Source: Candidatus Borrarchaeum weybense (lineage in GTDB: Archaea > Asgardarchaeota > Sifarchaeia > Borrarchaeales > Borrarchaeaceae). From it: 64,000 bases of DNA. Within the stretch, counting starts at the first letter, position 1, and each line of letters starts with the position of its first letter. The stretch spans positions 1 to 64,000 of the forward strand of contig JAHQJS010000005.1 in the NCBI GenBank assembly GCA_019057385.1. The letters are read 5' to 3'. Below are positions 19,092 through 28,510 of the stretch, piece after piece. A program made the translations under genes and the position numbers. The notes under the pieces were generated by a model. It worked only from the letters and a program-made list of their open reading frames with translations, did no database searches and was not told the DNA's origin.

Positions 19092-22000
19092 TTAAAGACC
19101 GTTAATTATGGGTGTATCGCGCAATATCACCAAAGATTCATGTGCACGGTTCAACACGAATTCTTGTAAAGTTCTTTTATCCATACCTTTTCTTTTTGCA
19201 TAGCCATACATCCCAGCACAAAAGAGACAAAAACCAAAATCGTAAGACTGTTGTTTGTTTGTTTCTTTAATGATTTTGTTTTTTTGAAAATAGTTTTCAG
19301 CTGTCTGAATGCTATATGCAAGAGCCTCTTGCATATTATCCTCAGCAAAACCTATAAACGCATCAAAATTGAAAAAATTGCTCAGGATAACGCGTCCAAG
19401 ATACTCTCTGTAAATACATTGAGACCGGCAAAGTTCACAATGCTCGAAGGGTAGTTTATCACTTAAACAATCCGTTTGGAGTATCTCATAGAGGTTAGGG
19501 GATGCAGTAGAAATATTTAATGAATCTGGTCTTTGTATTTTGTGAATAACATTAGACATTGTTCTCTGGGGGATATTAATTTCGTTATTAAAAAAAGAGG
19601 GAATCGTTTGTTCTTCTGATTGAAAGTTGACGAATGATGTATCCTTCTTTAAAATTTCTGTTTTAAGTGTCCTTGCTATCCTTTGATAAAAGTCCTCAGT
19701 CTGGTTAAGTTCTGATAGTACTTTATAATCACTGAAATAATATCGTAAAAGACAATATTTGATTCGAGAATGAACATCAAATTCTTTGAAATCATCTAGA
19801 AGACGTTCGGGGTTAGATTCATTTTCATAATATCTAGAGAGAAACTGATCCGCATCTGTTTTTGTCTTAATCTCCCATGCACTGTTTCTAAAATTTTTGC
19901 AATACTCAACTGCTCCTTCCAAAGGGCATTTTTCGCAGAAAATTAGTTTTACCGTTTTTGCAAGATCATTAATATGTTCAATTATATCTGAGGTTGCTAT
20001 TTCAGATGAATTCGAATACTTCAAAGTGATAGATGCCCGATTATTGTCCTCAATAACGTCGTTCTCCTCGAAATTGTTTGCACGTACACGTGTAGGATAT
20101 TTTAACGTCGGTGAAAAGACTAAACATTCCTGCCGCTGCATCCTCTTCATATAGTCTACCTGCATCTCATCTAAATTCATATACTTTTGAAGAATTTCAG
20201 CATCTTTTGTTAATTGAAATGCAACTATTGTATAACTATTAGCAAGACTGTTTTCCGCAAAAAGAGGCCGTGTCCCTACGAAGACAAATCCTATCCCATA
20301 TGCGCGCAAAAGTATACTCAAGTCTTCGGTCGGTGTTGCATCAATGCTTGTCTTTTTTCTGTACAATTCGGGAACAAGAAACTGGCATTCTTCTACAATA
20401 ATCAGATTTCGTAGAGTTTGTTGAAGCCCTCGTTTGATGGCATAATCTCCATATAATCTAACCAAAAAGTTCATCAGAAATCGGATATCATCTTTTGGTA
20501 CTCGCCGAAACTGCATATATCCCAGATCTACGATCACATTCTTTCGAAGAAGATCATCAAAAACGATGTTCGACCTATCCACATCAAAAATTTCTTTTAA
20601 AGCCCCTCGAATGAATTTCTCCAGTCTATTGTATAATGCAGTAATGGTCTTATCTAGGAATGAAAATTTGTCTTTCTGCGTTATGCCATAGTTTTCAAGG
20701 GCTTTGAAAAAGCCTTTGAATCCTTTCACTCGTGCCGTTGGATCTGCAATATATTCATCAAGAACATCTTTGAGTACACGCTCCATCTGTACTGAAAGAT
20801 CAATATCTTGTTGGAACATGGTTGAATATACCTCTCGTATAAGTGAGAAAACTCTATCAGCATGTTCTTCCGGTGGAAAACCACATGGATCAAAGAGATT
20901 GATTTTCAATGGTGCAAACTCAGAACCAGGTGCAAAAACTAACATTTCATTATGTAAATTAGTTTCTAGTTTAGAAAGCAATTGCCTATATTCTGACTTG
21001 TAATCAAACACAATCCAATTAACATTTGGCGCTTTTTGTGAGAGTTCCAATACCAAATTCTTTGTAAGGCAGGTTTTACCACTTCCTATTAAACCAAGAA
21101 CTGTCATACTCCGTCTTAAGTCCTCAGTTTTAAGTAAAAGAGGTTGCAATAATTTTTCTCCACGAACAACTCTTCCGATTTCAATTCCTTCCTTTACATT
21201 GATTGTTTCAAGAGGAATCTCGAATTCTGGAGTATACTCACTTTCGATCCCTAAGATAGGCTTTTCAGGAAGATGTGTAAAGGGTGAAAGGCGAAATACA
21301 CTCATCTCTGTTTCTTTTCCAATAGAAATCCGTAGTCCAGTTTTTTTATACGCTCTTTTAAGTTTTCGCCCTTTTAGTGTAGATGTTGTAACACAATAGT
21401 GAGTTCCCGAATATATTGTATTAAGAGAATTCTCTATGTCCAGAACTGCTCGTTTACATAACTCTTCATCTGGAGTTGTGATCAAAACATATGCACACAC
21501 CTTTGTTAAACCAGACCTTAATCCTGCGGCATAATCCGATGCTTCCTGTCTTTTTTGATCTTCCAGAAGAGCATGTCTAACAAGATTATTACTAAGGGCT
21601 CCATTCTCATCTTCTTTTGCAATTTCTTCTAATTTTCCTTTTCTAATTTTTGTATCCTTGAAATTCATCACAAAAGTAACCTCGATTTGAAGGCTAAGGC
21701 AGTGCCGGATAAATCGATCATGTTGTGTCAATTCTCCATAGGCTTTATGCTCAGGAAGACCTTCAATATGAATAATTGAAGCATATCTTTGGTTATAGGA
21801 AGAACCCTCCAAAAAATTTCGTTTAACTTTCAGTAATGACTTTTCACTTCCGTATCCTTCAATTTCTGGAAGTAAAGTTATTTTTCTCAAGCCTTCCTCA
21901 GAAATTGTATTATCATCAATTTCAAAAGAAAGAGATTCGAGTCCTCCTTTCATACGAAAAAGAGCAGTTTGAGCAGCCTCAATTGCTTTGTTTAATCTTC

Positions 22001-22706
22001 GATGTGTACCAAAGACATAACGTCGCACTTTTACAGTGCCATTTTCATCTATAAAAATTTCTTGTGTGCCTTGGTGGCATTTCCTTAAATACGCTGCAAT
22101 ATCTTCGTATTCATATTTCCGTATTCCAGTGCTTTGAAAATTTTCCTGTAAAATTATAGGGCGTTGCTCACGACGAATGATTTCTCTTGGAATATGGGTG
22201 ATTTCTAATGCTTTTATTACAAGATATCTATCCCCAAAAAGAAACAATGATACAAAACTGAAAAAATGTTCAACTTTATGTAAAAAATGAGGCAAAGGAA
22301 CTCTACGACGAAAAACAATATAATCTGAACCCAGAGAATGAAATTCAAATTCTGAAAAGATATATGTGACACAGCTACTTGAAAGAATCAGACTGGTGAA
22401 AAACAAAAGAAATGAGTTGCTTATTAAACTGTTGCTAGTATTAAATGGTATAGAAATTGATGTTAACAATACACTTTGGAGTAAGCTGTATTTTATGAAA
22501 TAAAGTATTAAACTTGAACAAATAGTAAAGATTAATGTATATATGACGATGGCCTCAAACTTCTCCTTGTAAGAGCCTTCTGAAAACCTTGAATGCTTTA
22601 ACACATAATAAATGGAGATACCGAAACAGAGAAGGATTATAAATAGTAAATTTGAAAAGCGGATGAAAATAGACCAAAGCAATTGCTCAATATTATTCTG
22701 ATTCAT
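19092..22706 (-). CDS. Large membrane-anchored HerA/VirB4-like ATPase
   Basis: 1204 residues. Three or four hydrophobic helices lie in the first ~120 residues, then a ~350-residue region like the N-terminal part of VirB4/TraC proteins. The P-loop ATPase follows, with Walker A GLIGSGKTCL near 538-547 and a Walker B-type acidic pair IIVEECQF near 768. The C-terminal ~300 residues carry two cysteine clusters (CEKC...YC and CELCRSQC) that could hold zinc or an Fe-S centre. HerA/VirB4 ATPases pump DNA or drive pilus and secretion machines; membrane anchoring points to DNA or protein transfer. It stands alone on its strand, upstream of moaC and next to a TnpB element. Confidence 0.75.
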   Translation of the reverse strand: MNQNNIEQLLWSIFIRFSNLLFIILLCFGISIYYVLKHSRFSEGSYKEKFEAIVIYTLIFTICSSLILYFIKYSLLQSVLLTSISIPFNTSNSLISNSFLLFFTSLILSSSCVTYIFSEFEFHSLGSDYIVFRRRVPLPHFLHKVEHFFSFVSLFLFGDRYLVIKALEITHIPREIIRREQRPIILQENFQSTGIRKYEYEDIAAYLRKCHQGTQEIFIDENGTVKVRRYVFGTHRRLNKAIEAAQTALFRMKGGLESLSFEIDDNTISEEGLRKITLLPEIEGYGSEKSLLKVKRNFLEGSSYNQRYASIIHIEGLPEHKAYGELTQHDRFIRHCLSLQIEVTFVMNFKDTKIRKGKLEEIAKEDENGALSNNLVRHALLEDQKRQEASDYAAGLRSGLTKVCAYVLITTPDEELCKRAVLDIENSLNTIYSGTHYCVTTSTLKGRKLKRAYKKTGLRISIGKETEMSVFRLSPFTHLPEKPILGIESEYTPEFEIPLETINVKEGIEIGRVVRGEKLLQPLLLKTEDLRRSMTVLGLIGSGKTCLTKNLVLELSQKAPNVNWIVFDYKSEYRQLLSKLETNLHNEMLVFAPGSEFAPLKINLFDPCGFPPEEHADRVFSLIREVYSTMFQQDIDLSVQMERVLKDVLDEYIADPTARVKGFKGFFKALENYGITQKDKFSFLDKTITALYNRLEKFIRGALKEIFDVDRSNIVFDDLLRKNVIVDLGYMQFRRVPKDDIRFLMNFLVRLYGDYAIKRGLQQTLRNLIIVEECQFLVPELYRKKTSIDATPTEDLSILLRAYGIGFVFVGTRPLFAENSLANSYTIVAFQLTKDAEILQKYMNLDEMQVDYMKRMQRQECLVFSPTLKYPTRVRANNFEENDVIEDNNRASITLKYSNSSEIATSDIIEHINDLAKTVKLIFCEKCPLEGAVEYCKNFRNSAWEIKTKTDADQFLSRYYENESNPERLLDDFKEFDVHSRIKYCLLRYYFSDYKVLSELNQTEDFYQRIARTLKTEILKKDTSFVNFQSEEQTIPSFFNNEINIPQRTMSNVIHKIQRPDSLNISTASPNLYEILQTDCLSDKLPFEHCELCRSQCIYREYLGRVILSNFFNFDAFIGFAEDNMQEALAYSIQTAENYFQKNKIIKETNKQQSYDFGFCLFCAGMYGYAKRKGMDKRTLQEFVLNRAHESLVILRDTPIINGL

Positions 22707-22983
22707 TTTAAACCAATATCTTTCTAATGAATCTCAATAAAACCTCCACGATTTTTAGCTTAAATCAACAAAAATTACTGAATCTAAGCAAAAAAGCACT
22801 ACAGCTTTAGCGTGGTGATGAATTGCTGTAGTTTGTGTTCACTTGCATCACGTGCATTGAGGGGTCTCTCTAAAGTTATTTGAACAATAGCGGAGTTTAT
22901 TAATCACAAGTAATTAGAAAAGATGTATAGCGATTAGTTAGCTCATTAAGACTCTTCTGAACTGATTAACAAGGGATCACACA

Positions 22984-24282
22984 ATGCAACAATTGATTAC
23001 GGTATTGTCGATATCAACAACAAAAAACGAGACGATCAAAGCCACCTTGAAAGCTACTAAAGAAAGACGAAAACGTCAAACCTGTAGGGTGTTTGAGCTA
23101 AAAATCGACAGCTCCCATCTTAACCATCACACCAAAGAACATTTGAAACGCTTATTTCTGGAAGCCAAATGGTTGTATAACTATATTCTCTCGCAGCATA
23201 ACGTGTTTGATACGGATTATAAACTCTCTGAAGTGCCTGTCAAAGTCAAGGATAATTTTGAACTCCGCGAACTACGTCATCTCTCCTCACACATGAAACA
23301 GAGTCTCATTAAGCGAACTATGGACAATATCAAGGGATTGACACGCTTAAAAGCTAACGGACGCAAAATTGGCAGACTCACATTCAAGAGTTATGTTAAT
23401 TCAATCCCCTTGAAACAATCCGGAAATACCTACCGCATACTGAATGACAAATACATCAGGATACAAGGTATCTCACAACAACTACGTGTCAATGGCTTAA
23501 CTCAAATTCCTCGCGGCAGTGAACTGGCAAATGCGACCTTAATCCAGCGGCATGGCGACTACTTCGTAACAATCACCATCTACCAGACGCGGGAACACAC
23601 AACACCCCCTTCGAAAACGGTAGGCATAGATTTCGGAGTTAAAACACAGTTAACGCTTTCAGACGGCATTGCCATCCAGTATGTAATCCCCATTAGCAAC
23701 AAATTAAGAAAATTGCACCAGAAATTAAGTCGCTGTCAATTTCGCAGCAAGAATTGGTATAAAACCAAGTGTAAACTGGAAAAAGCCTATGCTAAGGTTA
23801 ACAATATCAAGAAAGACGTCAAGAACAAACTAGTCCATTATCTACACACTACTTATGGGATAGTGTGTTATCAGGATGAGAACATCAAGGCGTGGCAACG
23901 CTTATGGGGCAGAAAAATCGTATCCACCGCTATCGGAGGGATCATACGCACACTTGAAGTAAAGGTGCATACTCCGATCAAAGTCGATAGGTTTTTCCCC
24001 TCCACCAAAACCTGTTCGCGCTGTGGAAATATCCGTGACATCGGATTGGATGAACGAATCTATACCTGTCCAGTCTGTGGGTTAGTGATGGACAGAGATC
24101 ATAATGCAAGTGTTAACCTAGATAACGAAGGATTAAAACAACTTGTACCTACGGGACGTAGGGATGTTAAGCCTGTGGAGACTGAATCCTCTACTTTGGC
24201 ATCGCTGGAATACTTAAACGGTATTCCCTATGTGAAAGCAAGTTCGGTCTGCGAAGCAGGAAGCCTCATCGCTTCAGCGTGA
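22984..24282 (+). CDS. tnpB: RNA-guided endonuclease TnpB (IS605 OrfB family)
   Basis: 432 residues and apparently intact. The split RuvC nuclease shows all three acidic positions: GIDFGVKTQ (near 220), a Glu in VCYQDENIKAW (near 300) and DRDHNAS after the zinc ribbon. The ribbon is CSRCG ... CPVCG, with about 17 residues between the two pairs. TnpB proteins cut DNA under guidance of an RNA made from the element's right end. The sequence is about 50-60% alike by eye to copy 2 (46598-47887), and both are GC-richer than host genes. The stop codon lies inside the right-end hairpin. Confidence 0.93.
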   Translation: MQQLITVLSISTTKNETIKATLKATKERRKRQTCRVFELKIDSSHLNHHTKEHLKRLFLEAKWLYNYILSQHNVFDTDYKLSEVPVKVKDNFELRELRHLSSHMKQSLIKRTMDNIKGLTRLKANGRKIGRLTFKSYVNSIPLKQSGNTYRILNDKYIRIQGISQQLRVNGLTQIPRGSELANATLIQRHGDYFVTITIYQTREHTTPPSKTVGIDFGVKTQLTLSDGIAIQYVIPISNKLRKLHQKLSRCQFRSKNWYKTKCKLEKAYAKVNNIKKDVKNKLVHYLHTTYGIVCYQDENIKAWQRLWGRKIVSTAIGGIIRTLEVKVHTPIKVDRFFPSTKTCSRCGNIRDIGLDERIYTCPVCGLVMDRDHNASVNLDNEGLKQLVPTGRRDVKPVETESSTLASLEYLNGIPYVKASSVCEAGSLIASA

Positions 24283-24293
24283 GGTAGTTCACT
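24150..24293 (+). ncRNA. Putative omega RNA (TnpB guide RNA scaffold), copy 1
   Basis: In characterised TnpB systems the guide RNA comes from the 3' part of tnpB through the right end, with the guide read from the flanking DNA. Here the conserved end is the hairpin 24264-24284 (nine base pairs with one bulge, 2-nt loop) plus TAGTTCACT. Copy 2 keeps the same stem with a bulge shifted to the other side. The guide would start near 24294 (AAGCAAAAAATA). The 5' boundary is a guess. Confidence 0.4.
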
Positions 24294-24609
24294 AAGCAAA
24301 AAATAAATAGACGATTCTTTGTTTTTTTGGATAAATTATAAGAGAAATATAAAATATCAAAACAAATTATTCCTTGAATTCTCAACCCAAAACAATGAAT
24401 GTATAAGGTAAAAATTTGCTTTTATTACAATAGATAAAAGGTTCTTGAAATTCCAAAGATACAAGACATATGCTTTTAAACCTACAAGATCTAAATAGGC
24501 GACGATTCATAGAATTACAAATTTTAAAAATGAAAAAAAATGTTAGACATTAGTTAACAAAGAAAAGCATCATGGATAAGATAACAATTTGCAGAACAGA
24601 GGTTGGATC

Positions 24610-25155
24610 ATGGAGAACACTCTACGCGGTTTGTATATTGGAAGATTTCAACCTTTTCATAACGGACATCTTCAAGCCATAAAATATGTCTTAGAAAATG
24701 TAGACGAACTTATCATCGCAATAGGATCAATTCAAGACAGTCACGAGATTAAGAATCCTTTTACAGCAGGAGAACGTCATTATATGATACAAAGCGCTTT
24801 ACTTGAAGCAGGAATACCTCATGATAGATTTTACATTGTATCGATACCAGATATAGATCGAAATGCCGTATGGCTATCACATGTGCGAACATTATGTCCA
24901 CCTTTCGAGGTTGTTTATTCTAATAATTCTCTAGTAGCTCGACTTACAAAGGAATATGGAGGATCTACTAGATTGGCAACAATCCCTTTTTTTAATCGGA
25001 AATCATATACAGCAACCGAAGTACGCAGAAGAATCCTCGAAGGCGAAAACTGGGAAGAATTGGTTCCACAAGCAGTTACAAAAATTATACGCGAAATTAA
25101 TGGAATAAATCGTATCCTTGATGTAGATGCCAGTGAAGGAGATCTTTTCTATTAA
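24610..25155 (+). CDS. nadM: Nicotinamide-mononucleotide adenylyltransferase (archaeal NadM)
   Basis: 181 residues. The nucleotidyltransferase signature GRFQPFHNGH lies near residues 9-18 and the second ATP-binding segment SYTATEVRRRI near 138-148. The enzyme makes NAD from NMN and ATP, and length and motifs match the archaeal NadM family. I start at ATG 24610, a few bases after GAGGTTGG; a TTG at 24589 would add seven residues. It is convergent with a flavoprotein gene. Confidence 0.93.
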   Translation: MENTLRGLYIGRFQPFHNGHLQAIKYVLENVDELIIAIGSIQDSHEIKNPFTAGERHYMIQSALLEAGIPHDRFYIVSIPDIDRNAVWLSHVRTLCPPFEVVYSNNSLVARLTKEYGGSTRLATIPFFNRKSYTATEVRRRILEGENWEELVPQAVTKIIREINGINRILDVDASEGDLFY

Positions 25156-25184
25156 TTGTAGAAGATATCTATCGAAGATTTGAC

Positions 25185-26585
25185 TTAAGAAGATATTTTT
25201 GCCTCTATTCCTTCCTTATTTAGTATTCCACGAGCTGCAATTATACCTGTAGCAGCAGCAGTGACAATACCTCCAGATAATCCAGCCCCATCACCTGCTA
25301 CAAAAAGATTTGAAACTGGTGTTTCAAGTTTTTGATCCACTTGAATCATGTTTGCATAAAATTTTATTTCAGGTGCATAAAGAAGGGTAGAACTGCTAGC
25401 AACTCCTGGTACAACATTATCTAGTTTGTCTAGGCCTTCTAAAATATCAGTTACTATTCGATGAGGAAAAGCCATAGCTATATCTCCTGGCGTAACATGC
25501 AATAAAGTTGGTTTTACATTACTACGTCTTATCCTCCCCCAGGTGCTTCTTCGCCATTGTTTTAAATCTCCTAGCCTTTGTAAAAGCGGTTTTCCTCCTC
25601 CTAATGTTGTTGTAATTGCCGCAAGACTCTGTCCGTATGCGGTGGTATCTTCTATAGGTTCGGTTAAGTTGACTCGAACCAAAAACGCAAAGTTTGTATT
25701 TTCACTTTTCTTAGAAAGCATTGCATGCCCATTGACACCTATTGTAGAATCATAAACTTCCTGAACGACAAATCCTCTAGCATTTGTACAAAACGTCCTT
25801 ACGAAATCATCATACGTTTTTGAATAAATATGAAACTTTGGATCATAGTTTACTTCAATCACCGGATCCATGACAATTGCAGGCACTTCGACACGGACAC
25901 CAATATCAATTGGTCCGTGTTTTATCGGGATGTTCAGTTTTCTGACCTGTTCTGCCAGCCAAGCGGCGCCGATTCTTCCTGGAGCAGCCAATATATAGTT
26001 GCATGAGATATCGGATCCGTCTTCTAACTTTAGTTTTCCCTGTTCAAGTTGAGTTACCTTTCTTTTAATCAGTAATTTGACTCCTTTCTTCATCAAATCC
26101 TCCTTAAAATTAGCAATAACACGTGGAGTATTATCGGTCCCCATATGTCTTTGAGGTATAGGAACAAAACGAATTCCTGACGCAGCTGCTTTTCGGGCAA
26201 GATCTCTTACTTGTTCATCATCTGCAGTATAAACATTTTGAGGAGCGCCATATCTAACAAATGCATCATCAACATGCCGTACCAAATCCCAACTCAATTC
26301 AGAACTATTAGTTAACTCCTCAAGGTTCCCACCAATATCTGGTCGCAGATTAAGAAGACCACTAGAAAGTGTACCTGCACCTCCTACACCACTCATTTGA
26401 GAACAAGGATTACATTTCTCACAAACGCCTGTTATAGTAGTAGCAGGACACCTTCTTTCATTAATGTCACGCCCCATATCTATTATGACTATTTTGAGAT
26501 TGCTTTTCTCTGCTAATTCCAATGCTGCAAACATTCCAGCAGGGCCAGCACCAATTATTACAACATCTGTCTGCAAAAACTTCAA
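25185..26585 (-). CDS. FAD-dependent dehydrogenase, COG2509 type
   Basis: 466 residues. The N-terminal dinucleotide-binding motif VIIGAGPAGM (residues ~9-18) is followed by the family's cysteine-rich stretch CPATTITGVCEKCNPC near 46-61 and GVGGAGTLSSG. The C-terminal FAD motif FVAGDGAGLSGGIV closes the fold. These match the COG2509 group of predicted dehydrogenases, whose physiological substrate is not established. The cysteine cluster may bind a metal or Fe-S cofactor (inference). It is convergent with nadM, which may be coincidental. Confidence 0.88.
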   Translation of the reverse strand: MKFLQTDVVIIGAGPAGMFAALELAEKSNLKIVIIDMGRDINERRCPATTITGVCEKCNPCSQMSGVGGAGTLSSGLLNLRPDIGGNLEELTNSSELSWDLVRHVDDAFVRYGAPQNVYTADDEQVRDLARKAAASGIRFVPIPQRHMGTDNTPRVIANFKEDLMKKGVKLLIKRKVTQLEQGKLKLEDGSDISCNYILAAPGRIGAAWLAEQVRKLNIPIKHGPIDIGVRVEVPAIVMDPVIEVNYDPKFHIYSKTYDDFVRTFCTNARGFVVQEVYDSTIGVNGHAMLSKKSENTNFAFLVRVNLTEPIEDTTAYGQSLAAITTTLGGGKPLLQRLGDLKQWRRSTWGRIRRSNVKPTLLHVTPGDIAMAFPHRIVTDILEGLDKLDNVVPGVASSSTLLYAPEIKFYANMIQVDQKLETPVSNLFVAGDGAGLSGGIVTAAATGIIAARGILNKEGIEAKISS

Positions 26586-26750
26586 CCCAAAATATCTTTA
26601 TTGAATTTTCAAATTTAATTCAAGAAGTCTAAAGTAAACCAGCGTATAAACAAGCTAACTAGATTTAAAGATTACGTTTTTGCAATATCTTTCTCGAAAA
26701 GTATCTCAATGTGCCAAAAATATCTATTCACGTTTGTTTGGAACGTACAA

Positions 26751-26918
26751 TGGCAGGGCGGTCGGGATTTTCCCTTTCTTAGTAGTCCTAAGCAAGATTT
26801 GAACCCGAGAGTCGACTGAGAACCAATTTAGAGGTTCTCTTTTCCGCTTATAATCACCTTATAGGCTATAACTTCGGTTCCGGAGACCGACGTCTTATCC
26901 TGGCTTGACCACCGCCCT
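26751..26918 (-). tRNA. tRNA-Arg (CCG anticodon) with two non-canonical introns
   Basis: On the minus strand, acceptor AGGGCGG (26918-26912) pairs with CCGCCCT (26761-26755), followed by G and an encoded CCA. The D-arm AGCCAGGATA segment and an uninterrupted anticodon arm with loop CTCCGGA (anticodon CCG, 26883-26881) are clear. About 60 nt separate the anticodon arm from the T stem, where five are expected, and another 30 nt (26796-26767) interrupt the T arm between TTCAAAT and CCCGA. Removing both gives a normal 78-nt tRNA. The second insertion contains CTTAG-gacta-CTAAG. Exact splice positions are ambiguous by a base or two. Confidence 0.85.
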
Positions 26919-26930
26919 ATTTAATAACCT

Positions 26931-26952
26931 AAAGAGTTCTTTTTAACTCTTT
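26931..26952 (-). promoter_or_regulatory. Inverted repeat upstream of tRNA-Arg
   Basis: AAAGAGTT and AACTCTTT pair across a 6-nt loop, in the gap between the end of the tandem-RAM gene and the tRNA on the same strand. TTAAAAAG within it lies about 25 bases upstream of the tRNA 5' end, so it may be the tRNA TATA box. A T-run on the minus strand (26959-26953) could equally end the upstream transcript. Confidence 0.35.
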
Positions 26953-26973
26953 AAAAAAATAGGTGTAGTGAAG

Positions 26974-27588
26974 TTATTGACTCAATACTTGACTCATGTC
27001 TTTAGCGGATACTAGTGATTTAATATGAGTTACTACTCCGATATCAGTATCCCATATACCATCTATCTCTCTTAATTCCATTATGAAGTCCCATGCACTT
27101 TGTACACCCATAGCAAAGAAATAAAATCCAATATCAAAGTCTGCTTGTTGAAAAGTGTAACCTAGGAATGCAGGTAAGACCGTGTCGCTCATTGTAATTT
27201 TAGACAGTTCTTGATAGACATCAATATCTTTTGTGGGTTCGATATCAAGTTTGACCGTGAAAAGGGGGAATTCAACAGTTGTATCTTGTCCCGAATATGA
27301 GCTTTGGAAGTCTGCAAGACTGAATTGAGCTAACCCTTTAAAAGAAGTAATTGGATAGACCATAATCTCGCGTATCTCTTTAATACTACGTATTCTCTTT
27401 AAAATGAAGTCATTTAGAGATTCTACATCTTTTGCCTGAATCATTATTTCAAGATCCGCTGTTTCAAAAATTTGTCCGATAAATAGTGGCATTACAGATT
27501 CCGTTCTATCTAAGTTTTCTAATAAACGTTCATAAGCCAGCTTATCAGAACCAGCTTCAATATCACACACTGCCATAAACAAGGTCAT
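26974..27588 (-). CDS. Tandem Lrp/AsnC ligand-binding (RAM)-like protein without HTH
   Basis: 204 residues in two similar halves (about 1-95 and 105-200). Each shows the compact beta-alpha-beta pattern of Lrp/AsnC-type effector-binding domains, but there is no DNA-binding helix-turn-helix. Stand-alone RAM proteins bind amino acids or modulate partners, and here the dimer seems to be covalently fused. ATG 27588 follows AAGGTGA. The family assignment rests on fold pattern only. It lies upstream of tRNA-Arg on the same strand. Confidence 0.5.
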   Translation of the reverse strand: MTLFMAVCDIEAGSDKLAYERLLENLDRTESVMPLFIGQIFETADLEIMIQAKDVESLNDFILKRIRSIKEIREIMVYPITSFKGLAQFSLADFQSSYSGQDTTVEFPLFTVKLDIEPTKDIDVYQELSKITMSDTVLPAFLGYTFQQADFDIGFYFFAMGVQSAWDFIMELREIDGIWDTDIGVVTHIKSLVSAKDMSQVLSQ

Positions 27589-27692
27589 AGTTATCACCTT
27601 AAATCATCAATATTTCTTGTATCCTCCTAAAAATCATTCTACTTTTTCTCTGATAATGTTTAGTTATATAACCATATTCCACAAAGAATTGT

Positions 27693-27710
27693 TAGGTAGT
27701 AGTTCACTAA
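27693..27710 (+). repeat. Remnant of a TnpB-element right end
   Basis: TAGGTAGTAGTTCACTAAG matches the GAGGTAGTTCACTAAG that closes TnpB copy 1 apart from an extra TAG, but no hairpin or transposase is attached. The rest of the 337-bp gap 27589-27925 is AT-rich, with a TATA-like ATATATAT near 27745 and no ORF I can support. Confidence 0.45.
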
Positions 27711-27925
27711 GGAAAACATCATTTAAAGGGAGAAAAGTGAAGCATATATATATTTTCTGCTAGTTTTTTGGTGATTTATCATCTATAGGTCTGAATAACG
27801 AGTATATCAAAAACACAAGTATAATAACCTAGAAAAACTAATATAGATAGATCACGTAAGAGAATAGTAAGGGAGCATTTCTTTTCTAAATTTTAAATGA
27901 TGCATTTGACGGAGTAAGATAATTG

Positions 27926-28510
27926 ATGCACTTGCCATCACCAAAAGACATTCGCCGAATGCGTAAGCGACTCAATCTTACACAAACAGATCTTGCTCAA
28001 CGTGCAAATGTATCTCAATCACTAATTGCGCGGATAGAATCCGGATCTGTTGATCCGAGGCTTTCAACCTTAAAAAGGATCTTAGAGGCATTAGAAGCAA
28101 CTACAAAGGAACAACGATACACAACTGCTGAGGATGTCATGTGTCAAACAATTGTTTCAATTGGACCAGAAGATCTCCTTGCACATGCAGCTGATCTTAT
28201 GAGGGAAAATGGAGTATCTCAACTCCCGGTAATTGAAAAAGGCAATCAAATTGGAGCGATTCTGGAGACAGAAATTGTAAGTGCAATAATAGAATCCCCA
28301 AAGGCTCTTAATAAAAAAGTAAAAGAAGTGATGTTGGATAAATTACCTTCAGTTGATCCAAAGGCGAACGTGGAAGAAGTCTACGAATTGATTAAAGAAG
28401 GAAAACCTGCAGTAGTAGTTGAACAGGAAGGAAATATTATAGGAATTATTACTAAGATTGATTTGATTAGTTATTATTTTAAATGGCCACCAGTCGGACC
28501 TACACAATGA
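27926..28510 (+). CDS. HTH (XRE/Cro-type) plus CBS-pair transcriptional regulator
   Basis: About 194 residues. The N-terminal helix-turn-helix (IRRMRKRLNLTQTDLAQRANVSQSLIARIE) is of the XRE class, followed by two CBS domains (near 70-125 and 130-185). This pairing is common in archaea and thought to couple DNA binding to adenylate or ionic signals. Start ATG 27926 or TTG 27923; GGAG lies at 27911-27914. No operon partner is evident. Confidence 0.88.
   Translation: MHLPSPKDIRRMRKRLNLTQTDLAQRANVSQSLIARIESGSVDPRLSTLKRILEALEATTKEQRYTTAEDVMCQTIVSIGPEDLLAHAADLMRENGVSQLPVIEKGNQIGAILETEIVSAIIESPKALNKKVKEVMLDKLPSVDPKANVEEVYELIKEGKPAVVVEQEGNIIGIITKIDLISYYFKWPPVGPTQ

Larger units (their letters stand above)
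22799..24293 (+). mobile_element. TnpB-only IS200/IS605-type element, copy 1
   Basis: A non-autonomous element (IS1341-like) carrying only tnpB. The left side holds an inverted repeat, CTACAGC/GCTGTAG (22799-22805 with 22825-22831), and TTGAGGGGTCTC at 22857-22868. The right end is the hairpin 24264-24284 followed by GAGGTAGTTCACT, shared base for base with copy 2 at 46.6 kb. The outer boundary on the left is uncertain. No TnpA is present in this window. Confidence 0.65.

Noticed and set aside
22984..24282. The two TnpB genes as a recent duplication
   Set aside because: Their proteins are colinear but differ at many positions; only the terminal strings are identical, so they are separate insertions of one family.
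26811..26837. A second tRNA hidden in the tRNA-Arg intron (GAGAACC ... GGTTCTC arm looks like an anticodon arm)
   Set aside because: The loop is eight bases with no U33 before a sensible anticodon, and there is no acceptor or D arm; better read as intron secondary structure.
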